64,000 bases of DNA from Marinobacter maroccanus (GCF_002933275.1 NZ_PSSX01000016.1:1-64000), one strand, 5' to 3'; shown: positions 8,622-17,163, counted from the stretch's first letter. Made by a program: numbers and translations. Notes: generated by a model not told the origin, from the letters alone.

Positions 8622-9404
8622 ATGAGCGCTTTTGGTACTCTGTTCAGAGAAATGCGGCAGGGCAAGCGTCTGAGTCAGATGGATTTTGCCCTCGCGTGTG
8701 AGGTATCGCCCAAACACATCAGCTTTCTGGAAACCGGTCGAAGCAAGCCCAGCAAAGGCATGGTTCTGCATTTAGCGCAGATGCTGCAGGCAGACCTGGC
8801 CGGCACCAATCGGCTCTTGTCGGCGGCGGGATACAGCCAGGTCTATTCCGACCAGGATCTGAACGCGCCTGGCATGGCCATGATCAGGGAGGCGCTTGGA
8901 CACCTGTTGCAGGGACACCTGCCTTACCCGTCGGTGGTGTTCGACCACGAGTATTATCTGGTGATGGCCAACCAGGCCATGCAGGCGATGATGGCGAGGA
9001 TGATCGAGCTGGGGGCCCATTTTCCGGCCCGGCCGAACTTCTTGCTGTCGCTGTTGGATGAGCGCGGCATGAAACCCTTCGTGGTTGATTGGGAGAACAT
9101 TGCCTGTCACATGCTGCAGCGGGTCTACCATGAGCATCTTGCCGGTCCCTTCCGGGATCAGCCCAACCGGTTGCTGGAGCAGGCCCTGACGGTGCCCGGC
9201 GTTCCCCAGAACTGGAAAAGCCACGTGGTGGAACACCTGGACTACCCGGCGATTCCTTTCACGCTGAATCTGGGGGATCAACAGCTCAGGATCTTCTCCA
9301 CCATCGCAACTATCGGCACGCCGCTGGATGTGACTGCTCAGAATTTGCGGATTGAGCATTTCTTTCCGATGGATGAGGCCAGCAAGGCGTATTGGAAGGG
9401 ATGA
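8622..9404 (+). CDS. Xre-family regulator with MmyB-like ligand-binding domain
   Basis: This cytosolic transcription regulator is about 260 residues. The N-terminal helix-turn-helix (LSQMDFALACEVSPKHISF, residues 20-38) is followed by ETGRSKPS. The C-terminal two thirds resemble the MmyB-like domain, with a VVFDHEYYLVMANQAM segment and a long helical region. Regulators of this layout often control a divergent neighbour in response to a small ligand. ATG 8622 gives the usual family start. An in-frame ATG at 8589 adds 11 residues and also lacks a strong ribosome site. The ligand is unknown. Confidence 0.82.
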   Translation: MSAFGTLFREMRQGKRLSQMDFALACEVSPKHISFLETGRSKPSKGMVLHLAQMLQADLAGTNRLLSAAGYSQVYSDQDLNAPGMAMIREALGHLLQGHLPYPSVVFDHEYYLVMANQAMQAMMARMIELGAHFPARPNFLLSLLDERGMKPFVVDWENIACHMLQRVYHEHLAGPFRDQPNRLLEQALTVPGVPQNWKSHVVEHLDYPAIPFTLNLGDQQLRIFSTIATIGTPLDVTAQNLRIEHFFPMDEASKAYWKG

Positions 9405-9477
9405 AGCCAATTTCCGCTCTGAAGTCACAGCCGCTGCCGGTTACAATGGCGTATCTTTAAACGTAGAAGAGAGCCTT

Positions 9478-9960
9478 ATGCCAATCGAAAAGAATCAGGT
9501 GGTTTTGTTCCACTACAGCGTGCGCGATGAACAGGACAACGTTGTTGAAAACTCCCATGGTGGCGAGCCGAACGCCTATCTGCATGGCCATGGCGGCATC
9601 ATCAAGGGCCTGGAAGAAGCCCTGGAAGGTCGCGATGCCGGCGATACATTCAGCGTTACCGTCACTCCCGATAAAGCCTATGGGCCCCGGAAGCCCGATG
9701 CTATCCAGCGGGTGCCGATCAAGCATTTGATGGGTGCCAAGCGCTGGAAGGCGGGCATGGTCGCGCAGGTTCAGACGGAGCAGGGGCCGCGCCATGTGGT
9801 TGTTGCCAAGGTGGGCCACAAGTTTGCCGATGTCGACACCAATCATCCGATGGCCGGCAGAACACTGACCTTTGATATTGAGGTGATTGACGTGCGCGCC
9901 GCCACCTCGGAAGAGCTGGCCCATGGTCACGCCCATGGCCCCGGTGGGCACCATCACTGA
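9478..9960 (+). CDS. slyD: FKBP-type peptidyl-prolyl isomerase SlyD
   Basis: This 160-residue cytosolic isomerase and chaperone contains the split FKBP domain, with VLFHYSVRDEQDNVVENS at the start and GHGGIIKGLEEALEGRDAGD at the flap junction. An IF (insert-in-flap) chaperone domain lies at about residues 70-125. The C-terminal tail is short but histidine-rich (HGHAHGPGGHHH), which in SlyD binds nickel and other metals. The tail is much shorter than in E. coli and lacks the extra cysteines. ATG 9478 is chosen because upstream codons show no family similarity. Confidence 0.93.
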   Translation: MPIEKNQVVLFHYSVRDEQDNVVENSHGGEPNAYLHGHGGIIKGLEEALEGRDAGDTFSVTVTPDKAYGPRKPDAIQRVPIKHLMGAKRWKAGMVAQVQTEQGPRHVVVAKVGHKFADVDTNHPMAGRTLTFDIEVIDVRAATSEELAHGHAHGPGGHHH

Positions 9961-10120
9961 GCATTTGAGGGGCCAGGCATGAATTACCTTTCTGCCCCGG
10001 CTGGCCGAAACTGGCGGAATGAAAGATACCTGATAGGCTTTATGGGTCGCAGCTGATTCTGCGGCAAGACGCGAGTGGTGCCCAGGGAAAGATAAAAATA
10101 AAGCAGCAAGGAGCTATGCC

Positions 10121-11647
10121 ATGTTAAACGTCAGGTTTAATCGTACACCTCTTGCCATTGCAGTGGTCGCAGCAACGACCGGCCTACCTGTCTTCGCAGC
10201 TAAAAGCGTCGATACCTACACCCTTCGAGAGGCGGTTACCCTCGATGGTGTTCGCAGTCACCAGGCAGCCTTTCAGCAAGCGGCCGATGAGAATGGAGGA
10301 ACCAGGGAGGCGTCATCGCCCGGCTATCAGGCCTCGGTGGATTATGTCGTCGATCGGATGACTTCAGCAGGGTATGACGTAACGATTCAGGAGTTCGACT
10401 ACCCTTTTTTCGAGGAAAATGCGCCCGCCATTCTGGAGCAGACATCCCCCGACGCCATCGCCTATGAGTACTTTGGTACCAATGGCTTTGCCACCATGAC
10501 TTATTCTGGTAGTGGCGATGTGTCGGCCGTCGCAGAAGGAGTGGATTTGGCCTTGCCGCCTGGAACGGAAGTAAACACCTCGACCAGTGGTTGTGAGGCA
10601 ACGGATTTCTCCGGTTTTACATCCGGCAACATTGCGGTGGTTCAAAGGGGATCATGTTCATTTGCCCAGAAGGCGCAGAATGCAGCAGACGCCGGGGCCA
10701 TTGGCGTGATTATCTTCAATGAAGGCCAGCCAGGGCGTACCGAGAATTTTCTGGGTACGCTTGGTGAGCCGGGCTTCTCCGTTCCAGTGGTCGGGGCTGC
10801 CTTCGAAGTTGGTGTTGAGCTTTCGGCAGGCGGAGTTGAAGTGAAGCTCGTTGTAGATGCCAGCTCTGAAATTCGTTCGACATCTAACGTAATTGCGAAT
10901 TCTCCCCAAGGGCGGGATGACCGGGTTGTGGTGGTCGGTGCGCACCTTGACTCGGTCTCTGAAGGTCCGGGTATCCAGGACAATGGCAGCGGTTCAGCCG
11001 CCACTCTGGAGGTTGCTATCCAGATGGCTAACCAGCAAATCAGTCCCAGAAACAAGGTTCGCTTTGCGTGGTGGGGGGCGGAAGAGGCCGGCTTGCTGGG
11101 AGCACAGCACTACGTTGATCAATTAACTCCTCGTGAAATCAAAGACATCGCGCTGAACCTGAACTTCGACATGATCGGCTCGCCGAATTTTGTCCGCTTT
11201 GTCTATGACGGTGATGGCTCTGCTACTCCCCTTGCAGGACCTAACGGTTCAAAAGTGATTGAAAGCGTTTTTCTGGACTATTTTGCGGCGAACTCTCTGC
11301 CGGTTGAGCCCACTGCATTCGATGGACGCTCCGATTACGGACCTTTCATTGAAATAGGCATTCCTGCCGGCGGTCTTTTTACTGGGGCAGAGGGGATAAA
11401 GACACCGGATGAAGCGGCTCTATACGGCGGTACTGCTGGTGATCAATATGACCCCTGCTACCACCTCGCCTGTGACACCTTCGATAATATCAGCCTGCAG
11501 GCGCTTGATGAGATGTCTGATGCCGTTGCGCATTCTGTAATGACCTTTGCTATGACTACCTCCGCGGTCAACGGAACTGATAAAGGAAAAGGGCTTGGTA
11601 AGAACAAGGGCGATATGGAATATCGAGGATCTCGCGCGGTGAAATAA
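10121..11647 (+). CDS. Exported M28-family aminopeptidase with PA domain
   Basis: This secreted zinc peptidase is 508 residues. A signal peptide at about residues 1-27 ends in PVFAA. A PA (protease-associated) domain spans about 130-240, including a GNIAVVQRGSCSFAQKA segment. The M28 catalytic domain has GAHLDS (metal ligand His near 275), IQDNGSG (bridging Asp), the catalytic EEAGLLG (near 324) and a DMIGSPN segment. The final about 25 residues are Lys/Gly-rich (GKGLGKNKG). The closest layout is the Streptomyces/Vibrio leucine aminopeptidase type. An AAGGAG ribosome site precedes the ATG. It probably supplies amino acids from extracellular peptides. Confidence 0.9.
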   Translation: MLNVRFNRTPLAIAVVAATTGLPVFAAKSVDTYTLREAVTLDGVRSHQAAFQQAADENGGTREASSPGYQASVDYVVDRMTSAGYDVTIQEFDYPFFEENAPAILEQTSPDAIAYEYFGTNGFATMTYSGSGDVSAVAEGVDLALPPGTEVNTSTSGCEATDFSGFTSGNIAVVQRGSCSFAQKAQNAADAGAIGVIIFNEGQPGRTENFLGTLGEPGFSVPVVGAAFEVGVELSAGGVEVKLVVDASSEIRSTSNVIANSPQGRDDRVVVVGAHLDSVSEGPGIQDNGSGSAATLEVAIQMANQQISPRNKVRFAWWGAEEAGLLGAQHYVDQLTPREIKDIALNLNFDMIGSPNFVRFVYDGDGSATPLAGPNGSKVIESVFLDYFAANSLPVEPTAFDGRSDYGPFIEIGIPAGGLFTGAEGIKTPDEAALYGGTAGDQYDPCYHLACDTFDNISLQALDEMSDAVAHSVMTFAMTTSAVNGTDKGKGLGKNKGDMEYRGSRAVK

Positions 11648-11762
11648 CTCAGTCGTTGTTGGATGGCGGGCGATCATGGAAGATCGCTCTGCACATTTAT
11701 CACCGTCTGCCTGGAGCAGGCGAACGAAAACGGCGTTACATTACACTTGTAGTGGATATCCG

Positions 11763-11813
11763 AAAATCTGTCCCGATTGTTCGGGACTCGTGTGGGCAAT
11801 CGGGACAGATTTT
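11763..11813. repeat. Perfect 17-bp inverted repeat after the peptidase gene
   Basis: AAAATCTGTCCCGATTG (11763-11779) pairs exactly with CAATCGGGACAGATTTT (11797-11813). The 17-base loop can form an alternative stem, TCCCGA-TTGT-TCGGGA, with the left arm. The right arm ends in TTTT, so it may be a terminator. The symmetry and the GGGACAGATTT core also resemble REP-like or MITE-like palindromes. No second copy was noticed in the window. Confidence 0.65.
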
Positions 11814-11918
11814 GCGCTATCGGGTTGAATTCATGAGCTCTCCCACGCATGTCTATGGCACTAAGCATTCACAGTGCCACATTTTCTCCAGATGATTTTC
11901 ACGACAACGGGAGGAAGC

Positions 11919-12908
11919 ATGGAGACGCGAAGATTCGGAAACACCGACATTCAGGTAACACCCGTCGGGCTCGGCACCTGGGCCATTGGCGGCTGGATGT
12001 GGGGCGGAACGGACGAAGCCCAGTCCATCGAGACTATCCACCGAGCTATTGATAAAGGTATCGGTCTGATCGATACGGCACCGGTTTACGGCTTTGGGCG
12101 CTCCGAGGAAATAGTGGGCAAGGCCCTCGCCGATGGCCGGCGAGATCAGGTTGCCCTGGCCACCAAAGTCGCTCTGAACTGGAACGATGATCACGACAAG
12201 GTCTGGCGGGATTCTACTGCCTCACGCATCGAGCGGGAGGTCGAAGATTCGCTGAAACGCCTTCAGACCGACCGGATCGATATTTATCAGGTCCATTGGC
12301 CCGATCCGAAGACGCCAATGGAGGAAACTGCGCGGGCGCTGGAAAAGCTGTACCAAGCGGGGAAAATTCGCGCCATTGGCGTCAGTAACTTTACGCCGTC
12401 CCAGATGGATGAGCTGCAGAAAAGCGTGCCCCTGCACGGTTTGCAGCCTCCGTATAATCTGTTTGAGCGGGATATCGAGCAGGAAATCCTTCCCCATTGC
12501 CGGGAAAACGATATTGCCACCATCACTTACGGCGGGCTCTGCCGCGGTTTGCTGACCGGCAAAATGCAAGAAGACACCCAGTTCACCGGTGATGATCTTC
12601 GCAAGAACGATCCGAAGTTCCAGGGTGATCGCTATCGCCAATACCTGAACGCGGTGGCCGAACTCGATGCCTTTGCCAAAGAGCGCTATCAGAAAAATGT
12701 GCTGGCGCTGGCCCTTCGCTGGCTGGTGGACCAGCCAGGCGTCACAACCGCGCTCTGGGGCGCCAGACGGCCTGACCAGCTGGATCCGGTGGGCGAGATC
12801 GAAGGCTGGTCTCTCGACAAGGATGCGATGGCCGAAATCGATGGAATTCTGGATCGGTGCATAACTGATCCCGTTGGGCCCGAGTTCATGGCGCCGCCGA
12901 CTCGGTAA
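11919..12908 (+). CDS. Aldo/keto reductase
   Basis: This cytosolic NADPH-dependent reductase of 329 residues has a TIM-barrel fold. The catalytic tetrad is visible as Asp52 and Tyr57 (DTAPVYGFG), Lys83 (ATKV) and His126 (QVHWPD). The family start is RRFGNTDIQVTPVGLGTW. A GNNIR-type cofactor loop is replaced here by GARRPDQLD near the C-terminus. ATG 11919 has a GGGAGGAAG ribosome site, which excludes the longer upstream frame. It is most like the AKR11/12 stress-protein group (YdjG, YhdN). The substrate cannot be predicted. Confidence 0.9.
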   Translation: METRRFGNTDIQVTPVGLGTWAIGGWMWGGTDEAQSIETIHRAIDKGIGLIDTAPVYGFGRSEEIVGKALADGRRDQVALATKVALNWNDDHDKVWRDSTASRIEREVEDSLKRLQTDRIDIYQVHWPDPKTPMEETARALEKLYQAGKIRAIGVSNFTPSQMDELQKSVPLHGLQPPYNLFERDIEQEILPHCRENDIATITYGGLCRGLLTGKMQEDTQFTGDDLRKNDPKFQGDRYRQYLNAVAELDAFAKERYQKNVLALALRWLVDQPGVTTALWGARRPDQLDPVGEIEGWSLDKDAMAEIDGILDRCITDPVGPEFMAPPTR

Positions 12909-12920
12909 TCCTCTGCCTGG

Positions 12921-12967
12921 CCCGGGTTCTTTGCAGCAGTCGATGTGTTGACTGCTGGGAGCCCGGG
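12921..12967 (+). terminator. Nested hairpin after the aldo/keto reductase gene
   Basis: CAGCAGTC (12934-12941) pairs with GACTGCTG (12950-12957), flanked by CCCGGG (12921) and CCCGGG (12962) which can extend the stem. There is no clear T-run. It is a candidate rho-independent or attenuating structure 13 bases after the stop codon. Confidence 0.4.
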
Positions 12968-13085
12968 AACCTGCATCTGTGGCGTATCTGTCCTGGTCTG
13001 GTGTAATGGCCATTTCGTACATTTTCCTGGACATTGAATTGTGCGTGAGTCATTGCCCCGATAAATCGCAATAAGAGGATTGGAT

Positions 13086-13466
13086 ATGCCTCAGCTTCGT
13101 TTTACCTATCTCGTTTGTTTCGCTGTTCTTGCTGCTTTTCTCGCCGCCTCTGCTGCGCAGGCCCATCACGGTTGGGCGTGGGCGACCGACGAGGAATTTG
13201 AAATCACCGGAGTGATCCAGTCTGTGCGCCTGGGTAATCCCCATGGTGAAGTCACGATACGTGCGGATGGCGAGAATTGGGTTGTGGAAGTTGGTCAGCC
13301 CTGGCGTAACGACCGTGTTGGGCTCACCAGGGAAATGTTGAGCCAGGGCCGGGAAATCACCGTGCATGGTCATCGCTCCGCCCGAGAAGGCGAGCGGCTG
13401 GTCAAGGCTGAGCGGGTTGTGATCGACGGACAGGACTATGATTTGTATCCCGGCCGTAAGTCCTGA
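13086..13466 (+). CDS. DUF6152-type exported protein
   Basis: This 126-residue protein has a clear signal peptide (residues 1-22, ending ASAAQA) directly followed by HHGWAWATDEEFEITGV. That H-H-G-W start followed by G-x-I-x-x-V-x-x-x-N-P-H is the pattern I associate with DUF6152. The mature domain of about 100 residues looks all-beta and is probably periplasmic. ATG 13086 is preceded by AAGAGG. It lies 8 bases before a membrane protein gene that is its usual partner in such loci. A histidine pair at the mature N-terminus suggests metal binding, which is inference. Confidence 0.75.
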   Translation: MPQLRFTYLVCFAVLAAFLAASAAQAHHGWAWATDEEFEITGVIQSVRLGNPHGEVTIRADGENWVVEVGQPWRNDRVGLTREMLSQGREITVHGHRSAREGERLVKAERVVIDGQDYDLYPGRKS

Positions 13467-13474
13467 TCCCGGGG

Positions 13475-13960
13475 ATGATTGAGCAAGCCCTGGTTTCCGT
13501 CGAAAATCTGGCCTTTGTCTCAGCCCTGCGCAACTCGACTTACATGTACCCGCTGGTCAATGCCGGGCATATTCTCGGCGTTGCTCTGTTGGTTGGTGGC
13601 ATTGTGCCGCTCGATCTGCGCTTGCTTGGGCTCTGGCGCAAGTATCCCGTGATGGTGTTTGTCGATGTGCTGCGCATAACGGCGGCGATTGGTTTGGCGC
13701 TGGCGGTTGTATGCGGTGCGCTTTTGTTTGCCACCGCGGCCGCAGATTACGCCAGATCTTCGCTGTTCCAGGCGAAAATTGCGCTCGTCGTCCTGGGTGT
13801 TTCCAACGCGTCGATTCTGGCGCGAATGTTGAAACGCCAGGATATCCGTAGCCTTCCGATGGAGGCTCCTATGCCTCCAGCCTTTAGGGCAGGGGCGGTG
13901 TTGTCTCTGGTAGTCTGGATCAGTGTTCTGATTCTCGGCAGGTTACTGGGGTATTTCTGA
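13475..13960 (+). CDS. DUF6644-like integral membrane protein
   Basis: This 161-residue inner-membrane protein has four likely helices: MYPLVNAGHILGVALLVGGI, ITAAIGLALAVVCGALLFA, FQAKIALVVLGVSNASIL and AGAVLSLVVWISVLILGRLL. The first contains an N-A-G-H-I-L motif whose His sits within the membrane. It probably forms an operon with the preceding DUF6152 gene and overlaps the convergent Nudix gene by 18 bases. A role in electron transfer or metal handling with its partner is possible but not shown by the sequence. Confidence 0.72.
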   Translation: MIEQALVSVENLAFVSALRNSTYMYPLVNAGHILGVALLVGGIVPLDLRLLGLWRKYPVMVFVDVLRITAAIGLALAVVCGALLFATAAADYARSSLFQAKIALVVLGVSNASILARMLKRQDIRSLPMEAPMPPAFRAGAVLSLVVWISVLILGRLLGYF

Positions 13961-14536
13961 CCTTGCGTTGACGCCCGTCGCCAGCAACTCCTGCAACATG
14001 CTGTAGCTCAGCCCCCAGATACAGGCACCTTGATAGCGGCAACAGGGCATGTTCAGGGTGCCGATGGGCGTAGGCCACGGAAGCTGGCTCTGATTCTCGC
14101 CGGCGGCGAGGAAGTCCAGAGGGACCCAGACCACCCGCTCGACTTCATGGTTGAGCAAAACGGCCTTGGGCCCCTGCCATTCAAATACATAAGGGGTGAC
14201 AACCATCGGACGCCAACGGCTGTGATGGCGGGTTATCAGGTCGGATAGCCGGGCCAGATAGCGACCGTGGCGGGCAAGGTCAATGCCGGTTTCTTCCAGT
14301 GTTTCCCGCGCGGCAGCAGCTCGGGCAGACCTATCTTCGGGTTGCAGACGGCCGCCGGGGAAGGCCATGTCGCCGGACCATGGATCACCCTCCCGTCGGG
14401 CCCGCTGAATAAAGAGCAACTCCTTTCCGCCACTTTCCGTTGTTCTGATGATTAGCGCGACGGACGCCCTGGTGAATCGGCGCCGAAACGGTATTTTGTG
14501 AGGGCGCAAATGGCTTACCCAGGACTTAGGCCGCAC
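13943..14536 (-). CDS. Nudix hydrolase, CoA-pyrophosphatase-like
   Basis: This 197-residue protein has a Nudix domain. The box starts FPGGRLQPEDRSA and ends RETLEETGI. The spacing with D after the first Glu (G-G-R-x-x-P-E-D) is typical of the NudL/YeaB group that hydrolyses CoA to phosphopantetheine and 3',5'-ADP. A preceding LLFIQRARREGDPWSGDMA segment also fits that group, which often has a W-S-G-x-x-A-F-P motif. It starts at GTG 14536 with GAGGAC upstream. Substrate assignment is moderate. Confidence 0.82.
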   Translation of the reverse strand: MRPKSWVSHLRPHKIPFRRRFTRASVALIIRTTESGGKELLFIQRARREGDPWSGDMAFPGGRLQPEDRSARAAAARETLEETGIDLARHGRYLARLSDLITRHHSRWRPMVVTPYVFEWQGPKAVLLNHEVERVVWVPLDFLAAGENQSQLPWPTPIGTLNMPCCRYQGACIWGLSYSMLQELLATGVNARSEIPQ

Positions 14537-14631
14537 GAAAAACTGTCCTCTGCTGATTGATGACTATAGTTAAACACATCCTGTACGCGCAGGTTGTGTG
14601 CGTTGCGAACGTGTTGCCATGGGTTCTGGAA

Positions 14632-15936
14632 ATGAAACCGCTTTTATTGATCATTATTTACCTTGGCGCCGTCACCTTGCCATTGGTCTTGTCAGCCTTG
14701 GTTGGAGGGCCTCCGCGCGAATGGCACCAGGAACTTGCATCCGGACTTGGCATTCTCGCCTTTTCGATGATCCTCATGGAATTCATTCTGTCCGGCCGTT
14801 TTAAGGTCATTTCAAATGGCGTGGGCATGGATGTGACCATGCGGTTTCACCAGATCATGGCCCGCACCGCGCTGGTCTTTGCGCTTGTCCATCCCTTTCT
14901 CTATCAGGGGACGCCCTCAGGTGGTCCTCGCCCATGGGATCCTACCCGTCAATTGACGCTTTCAACGGATGTGTCTGCGCTGTTATCCGGCATTGGCGCC
15001 TTTCTGCTTCTTCCAACCCTTGTTCTATTGGCCATAGGGCGTACCCAACTCGACTATAAATACGAGACGTGGCGGCTTATGCATGGAGTCGGCGCGCTAT
15101 TGATTGCACTGCTTCTGTTGCACCACACGGCCTATGGAGGGCGTTACGGATCAGAACCTGTGATGACCTGGTTTTGGCTGGCAATGACGGGAGTGGCGGT
15201 CGGATCACTGCTCATGGTTTACCTGTTGGTTCCACTCAGGCAGAGGGCCCACCCCTGGCGCGTTGCCTCCGTGAGCCATCTGACCCCAAGGCAATGGGAA
15301 CTGATCGTTGAGCCAGAGGGGCATCGGGGCCTGGATTACAAAGCCGGGCAATTTGTGTGGCTGAATGTGGGGCACACTCCCTTCTCGATGAAAGAAAACC
15401 CGTTCTCCATTTCCTCAGCGCCTGCGACCGGGCCAAAGCTATCCTTCATGATCAAAGAGCTCGGTGACTTCACGCGAACCATTGGTCAGATTAAAGCTGG
15501 CACCGCGGCCTATCTCGACGGGCCCTATGGCAATCTTTCGGTGGATGGGCGCACGGAACCGGGAGTCGCTCTCATTGCAGGTGGTGTCGGCCTCTCTCCG
15601 TTGCTGGGCATACTCCGACAAATGCGTCTGACCGACGATCCGCGAAAGGTAAAATTGATCTACGGAAATCGGGTGATCGACCAGATTGCCTATCGTGATG
15701 AATTGGATGAAGAAGATGTCGTCTATGTGCTCTCAGAACCACCAGAAACCTGGCGAGGAGAGACGGGCTTTATCGATGGCGGGCTGATAGATCGGGTTTT
15801 TTCGGAGGAAGAGTTCCGCGAATGGGTTTTCGTGATGTGTGGTCCGGCGATCATGATGGATGTCGTTGAAGATCAACTGGTCAAGCGGGGCACACCCGGT
15901 CATCGCATCCTGTCGGAGCGGTTCCAGTATGACTAA
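14632..15936 (+). CDS. Ferric-reductase-like transmembrane flavoprotein
   Basis: This protein of about 434 residues combines a six-helix heme-binding ferric-reductase-like membrane domain with a C-terminal FNR-type FAD/NAD(P)H domain. Paired histidines in helices are visible (RFHQIMARTALVFALVHP; RLMHGVGALLIALLLLHH), suitable for two hemes. The flavin part contains NPFSISSAP (FAD) and GGVGLSPLLGILR (nucleotide), with MCGPAIMMD at the end. It should pass electrons from cytosolic NAD(P)H across the membrane. An upstream in-frame TTG at 14557 is an alternative start. The next gene overlaps its stop codon. Confidence 0.85.
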   Translation: MKPLLLIIIYLGAVTLPLVLSALVGGPPREWHQELASGLGILAFSMILMEFILSGRFKVISNGVGMDVTMRFHQIMARTALVFALVHPFLYQGTPSGGPRPWDPTRQLTLSTDVSALLSGIGAFLLLPTLVLLAIGRTQLDYKYETWRLMHGVGALLIALLLLHHTAYGGRYGSEPVMTWFWLAMTGVAVGSLLMVYLLVPLRQRAHPWRVASVSHLTPRQWELIVEPEGHRGLDYKAGQFVWLNVGHTPFSMKENPFSISSAPATGPKLSFMIKELGDFTRTIGQIKAGTAAYLDGPYGNLSVDGRTEPGVALIAGGVGLSPLLGILRQMRLTDDPRKVKLIYGNRVIDQIAYRDELDEEDVVYVLSEPPETWRGETGFIDGGLIDRVFSEEEFREWVFVMCGPAIMMDVVEDQLVKRGTPGHRILSERFQYD

Positions 15937-16036
15937 TCCAATCAGACGCTTGAGCCAGCGACAGCAGGTTTCTTTGACCATCTGGGTTGTGAACATCACG
16001 ATAGGCGTGACGCTTCTCGTTTTCGTATTGCGCTAA
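15929..16036 (+). CDS. Tiny single-pass membrane protein (35 aa) overlapping the flavoprotein gene
   Basis: ATG 15929 lies inside the last codons of the ferric-reductase-like gene, so the stop overlaps and translation could be coupled. The product has a basic N-terminus (MTNPIRRLSQRQQ) and one hydrophobic helix (VSLTIWVVNITIGVTLLVFVL). That topology suits a small inner-membrane subunit. No ribosome site is obvious apart from coupling. It is a plausible accessory subunit of the flavocytochrome, but there is no homology evidence. Confidence 0.5.
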   Translation: MTNPIRRLSQRQQVSLTIWVVNITIGVTLLVFVLR

Positions 16037-16066
16037 TTCATGTCGATGGAGTCTTGAGGAGGCCAA

Positions 16067-16531
16067 GTGACTTTTGAACACATCGTTCAGATAAACGACG
16101 TGACCAAGCCAGAGATACCGATGCTGACCCGATTCCAGGTGTGGGAAGGCCTGGTGCTCAGAGCCCGGCGCCCGGACAAATTCCTGGTAGGCGTTGATGA
16201 TTACGAGATTCTCGAACAGGAGCCGGCCTATATGAAGCGTTGCCTGCAGCTCCCGGGGCTACAGGTGATTGACGAAGTCACGTTTTGGCATGAGGCAAGG
16301 ATCGAATATCGAACCCAGCCAACTCAAAACGTTCCGGCTGCAACGCTTGTCATGGATATTGAGGAGCCGGAACCCGAATCGCTTTTCGTTCGGTTCCGAT
16401 ATCACACGGCGAGCATCGAGAATCGCGGTGATTCGATGCCCTATGATCAGTATCTCCACGAGGCCTATGTGGCCACAGACGTGGAAACCATTCAGATCAT
16501 CCGGCAGTTGGCAGAGACGGGTGTGTTCTGA
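16067..16531 (+). CDS. DUF1857/AtaL-like SRPBCC-fold protein
   Basis: This 154-residue soluble protein begins EHIVQINDVTKPEIPMLTRFQVWEGLV, a pattern I associate with DUF1857 (AtaL-like, START/SRPBCC superfamily). These proteins have a helix-grip fold with a hydrophobic cavity, and bacterial members have no assigned function. It starts at GTG 16067 behind a strong GAGGAGG site 4-5 bases upstream. It follows the ferric-reductase gene and the 35-aa gene by 30 bases, so it is probably the third gene of that operon. It could bind a lipid-like ligand. Confidence 0.78.
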   Translation: MTFEHIVQINDVTKPEIPMLTRFQVWEGLVLRARRPDKFLVGVDDYEILEQEPAYMKRCLQLPGLQVIDEVTFWHEARIEYRTQPTQNVPAATLVMDIEEPEPESLFVRFRYHTASIENRGDSMPYDQYLHEAYVATDVETIQIIRQLAETGVF

Positions 16532-16579
16532 GGTCTAGTCCATCCGGTTTTCATCACCCAGATAGGAAGTGAGAAGTCC

Positions 16580-16882
16580 ATGAAATTTCTGATCGTCGGC
16601 ATGTTCGTTGTTGTCGTTGGATTTTTGATCTGGCGAGCCAAAAAGAACATTGATCCGAAAGAACAGGCCTGTGCCAGGGAAATTGGTAAGTTGCTTAAAT
16701 CGAATCCGAACGCCGAACCGCAGTTCATTGCCAACGTTTTCGAGAAGCACAACATCCCCCGATCCCGCTGCAAGAGTATCGGTCGAATGGTGATGCCGCA
16801 GTTGGCAAAGCAGGGCCTTGAGCCGGATGATGCACGGATTGCCATGGAGAGGGTTAGGGCTGCGTATTCACGGGTTTCCTAG
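16580..16882 (+). CDS. Membrane-anchored small protein, unknown function
   Basis: This 100-residue protein has an N-terminal hydrophobic helix (FLIVGMFVVVVGFLIW) acting as an anchor or signal. The rest is a basic soluble region with conserved-looking cysteines (QACAREI, RSRCKSIG). I do not recognise the family. It ends overlapping by 4 bases with the convergent DUF3175 gene. It is probably the last gene of the ferric-reductase transcript, 48 bases after the DUF1857 gene. Confidence 0.6.
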   Translation: MKFLIVGMFVVVVGFLIWRAKKNIDPKEQACAREIGKLLKSNPNAEPQFIANVFEKHNIPRSRCKSIGRMVMPQLAKQGLEPDDARIAMERVRAAYSRVS

Positions 16883-17163
16883 CGGTGGTGCTTGCCGAAC
16901 AGGGCTCGTAGCTCATCCTTGGCGGCCTCCAGCCGGTCTTTTTGTTCTGCTGGCAGTTGTTTGCCCGCACGATTGATGTAGAACGTCAGCATAGACATCG
17001 CGGACCGGTAAGGGTCCGATTTGCGCCGGGCGCTCTCTTCAGCAGACTTTTTAAGTGACAGGGCGATTTCCCTGGGATCTTTTAGGGAGAATACGCCATG
17101 CTCAAGCTTCAAGGCATCGCTGGATTCAGTTACTTTCTGCGACCAGTTTTCGGCCTTAGCCAT
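16879..17163 (-). CDS. DUF3175 domain-containing protein
   Basis: This is a 94-residue cytosolic protein. It opens with W-S-x-K-V-T-x-x-S-D-A-L-x-L and continues with LKDPREIALSLKKSAE, then RRKSDPYRSAMSMLTFYINRAGKQL. This is the pattern I recall for DUF3175, a small helical family often found near stress genes. ATG 17163 is preceded by GGAGG. The longer in-frame start at 17223 adds 20 residues with no family match. Function is unknown. Confidence 0.82.
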   Translation of the reverse strand: MAKAENWSQKVTESSDALKLEHGVFSLKDPREIALSLKKSAEESARRKSDPYRSAMSMLTFYINRAGKQLPAEQKDRLEAAKDELRALFGKHHR

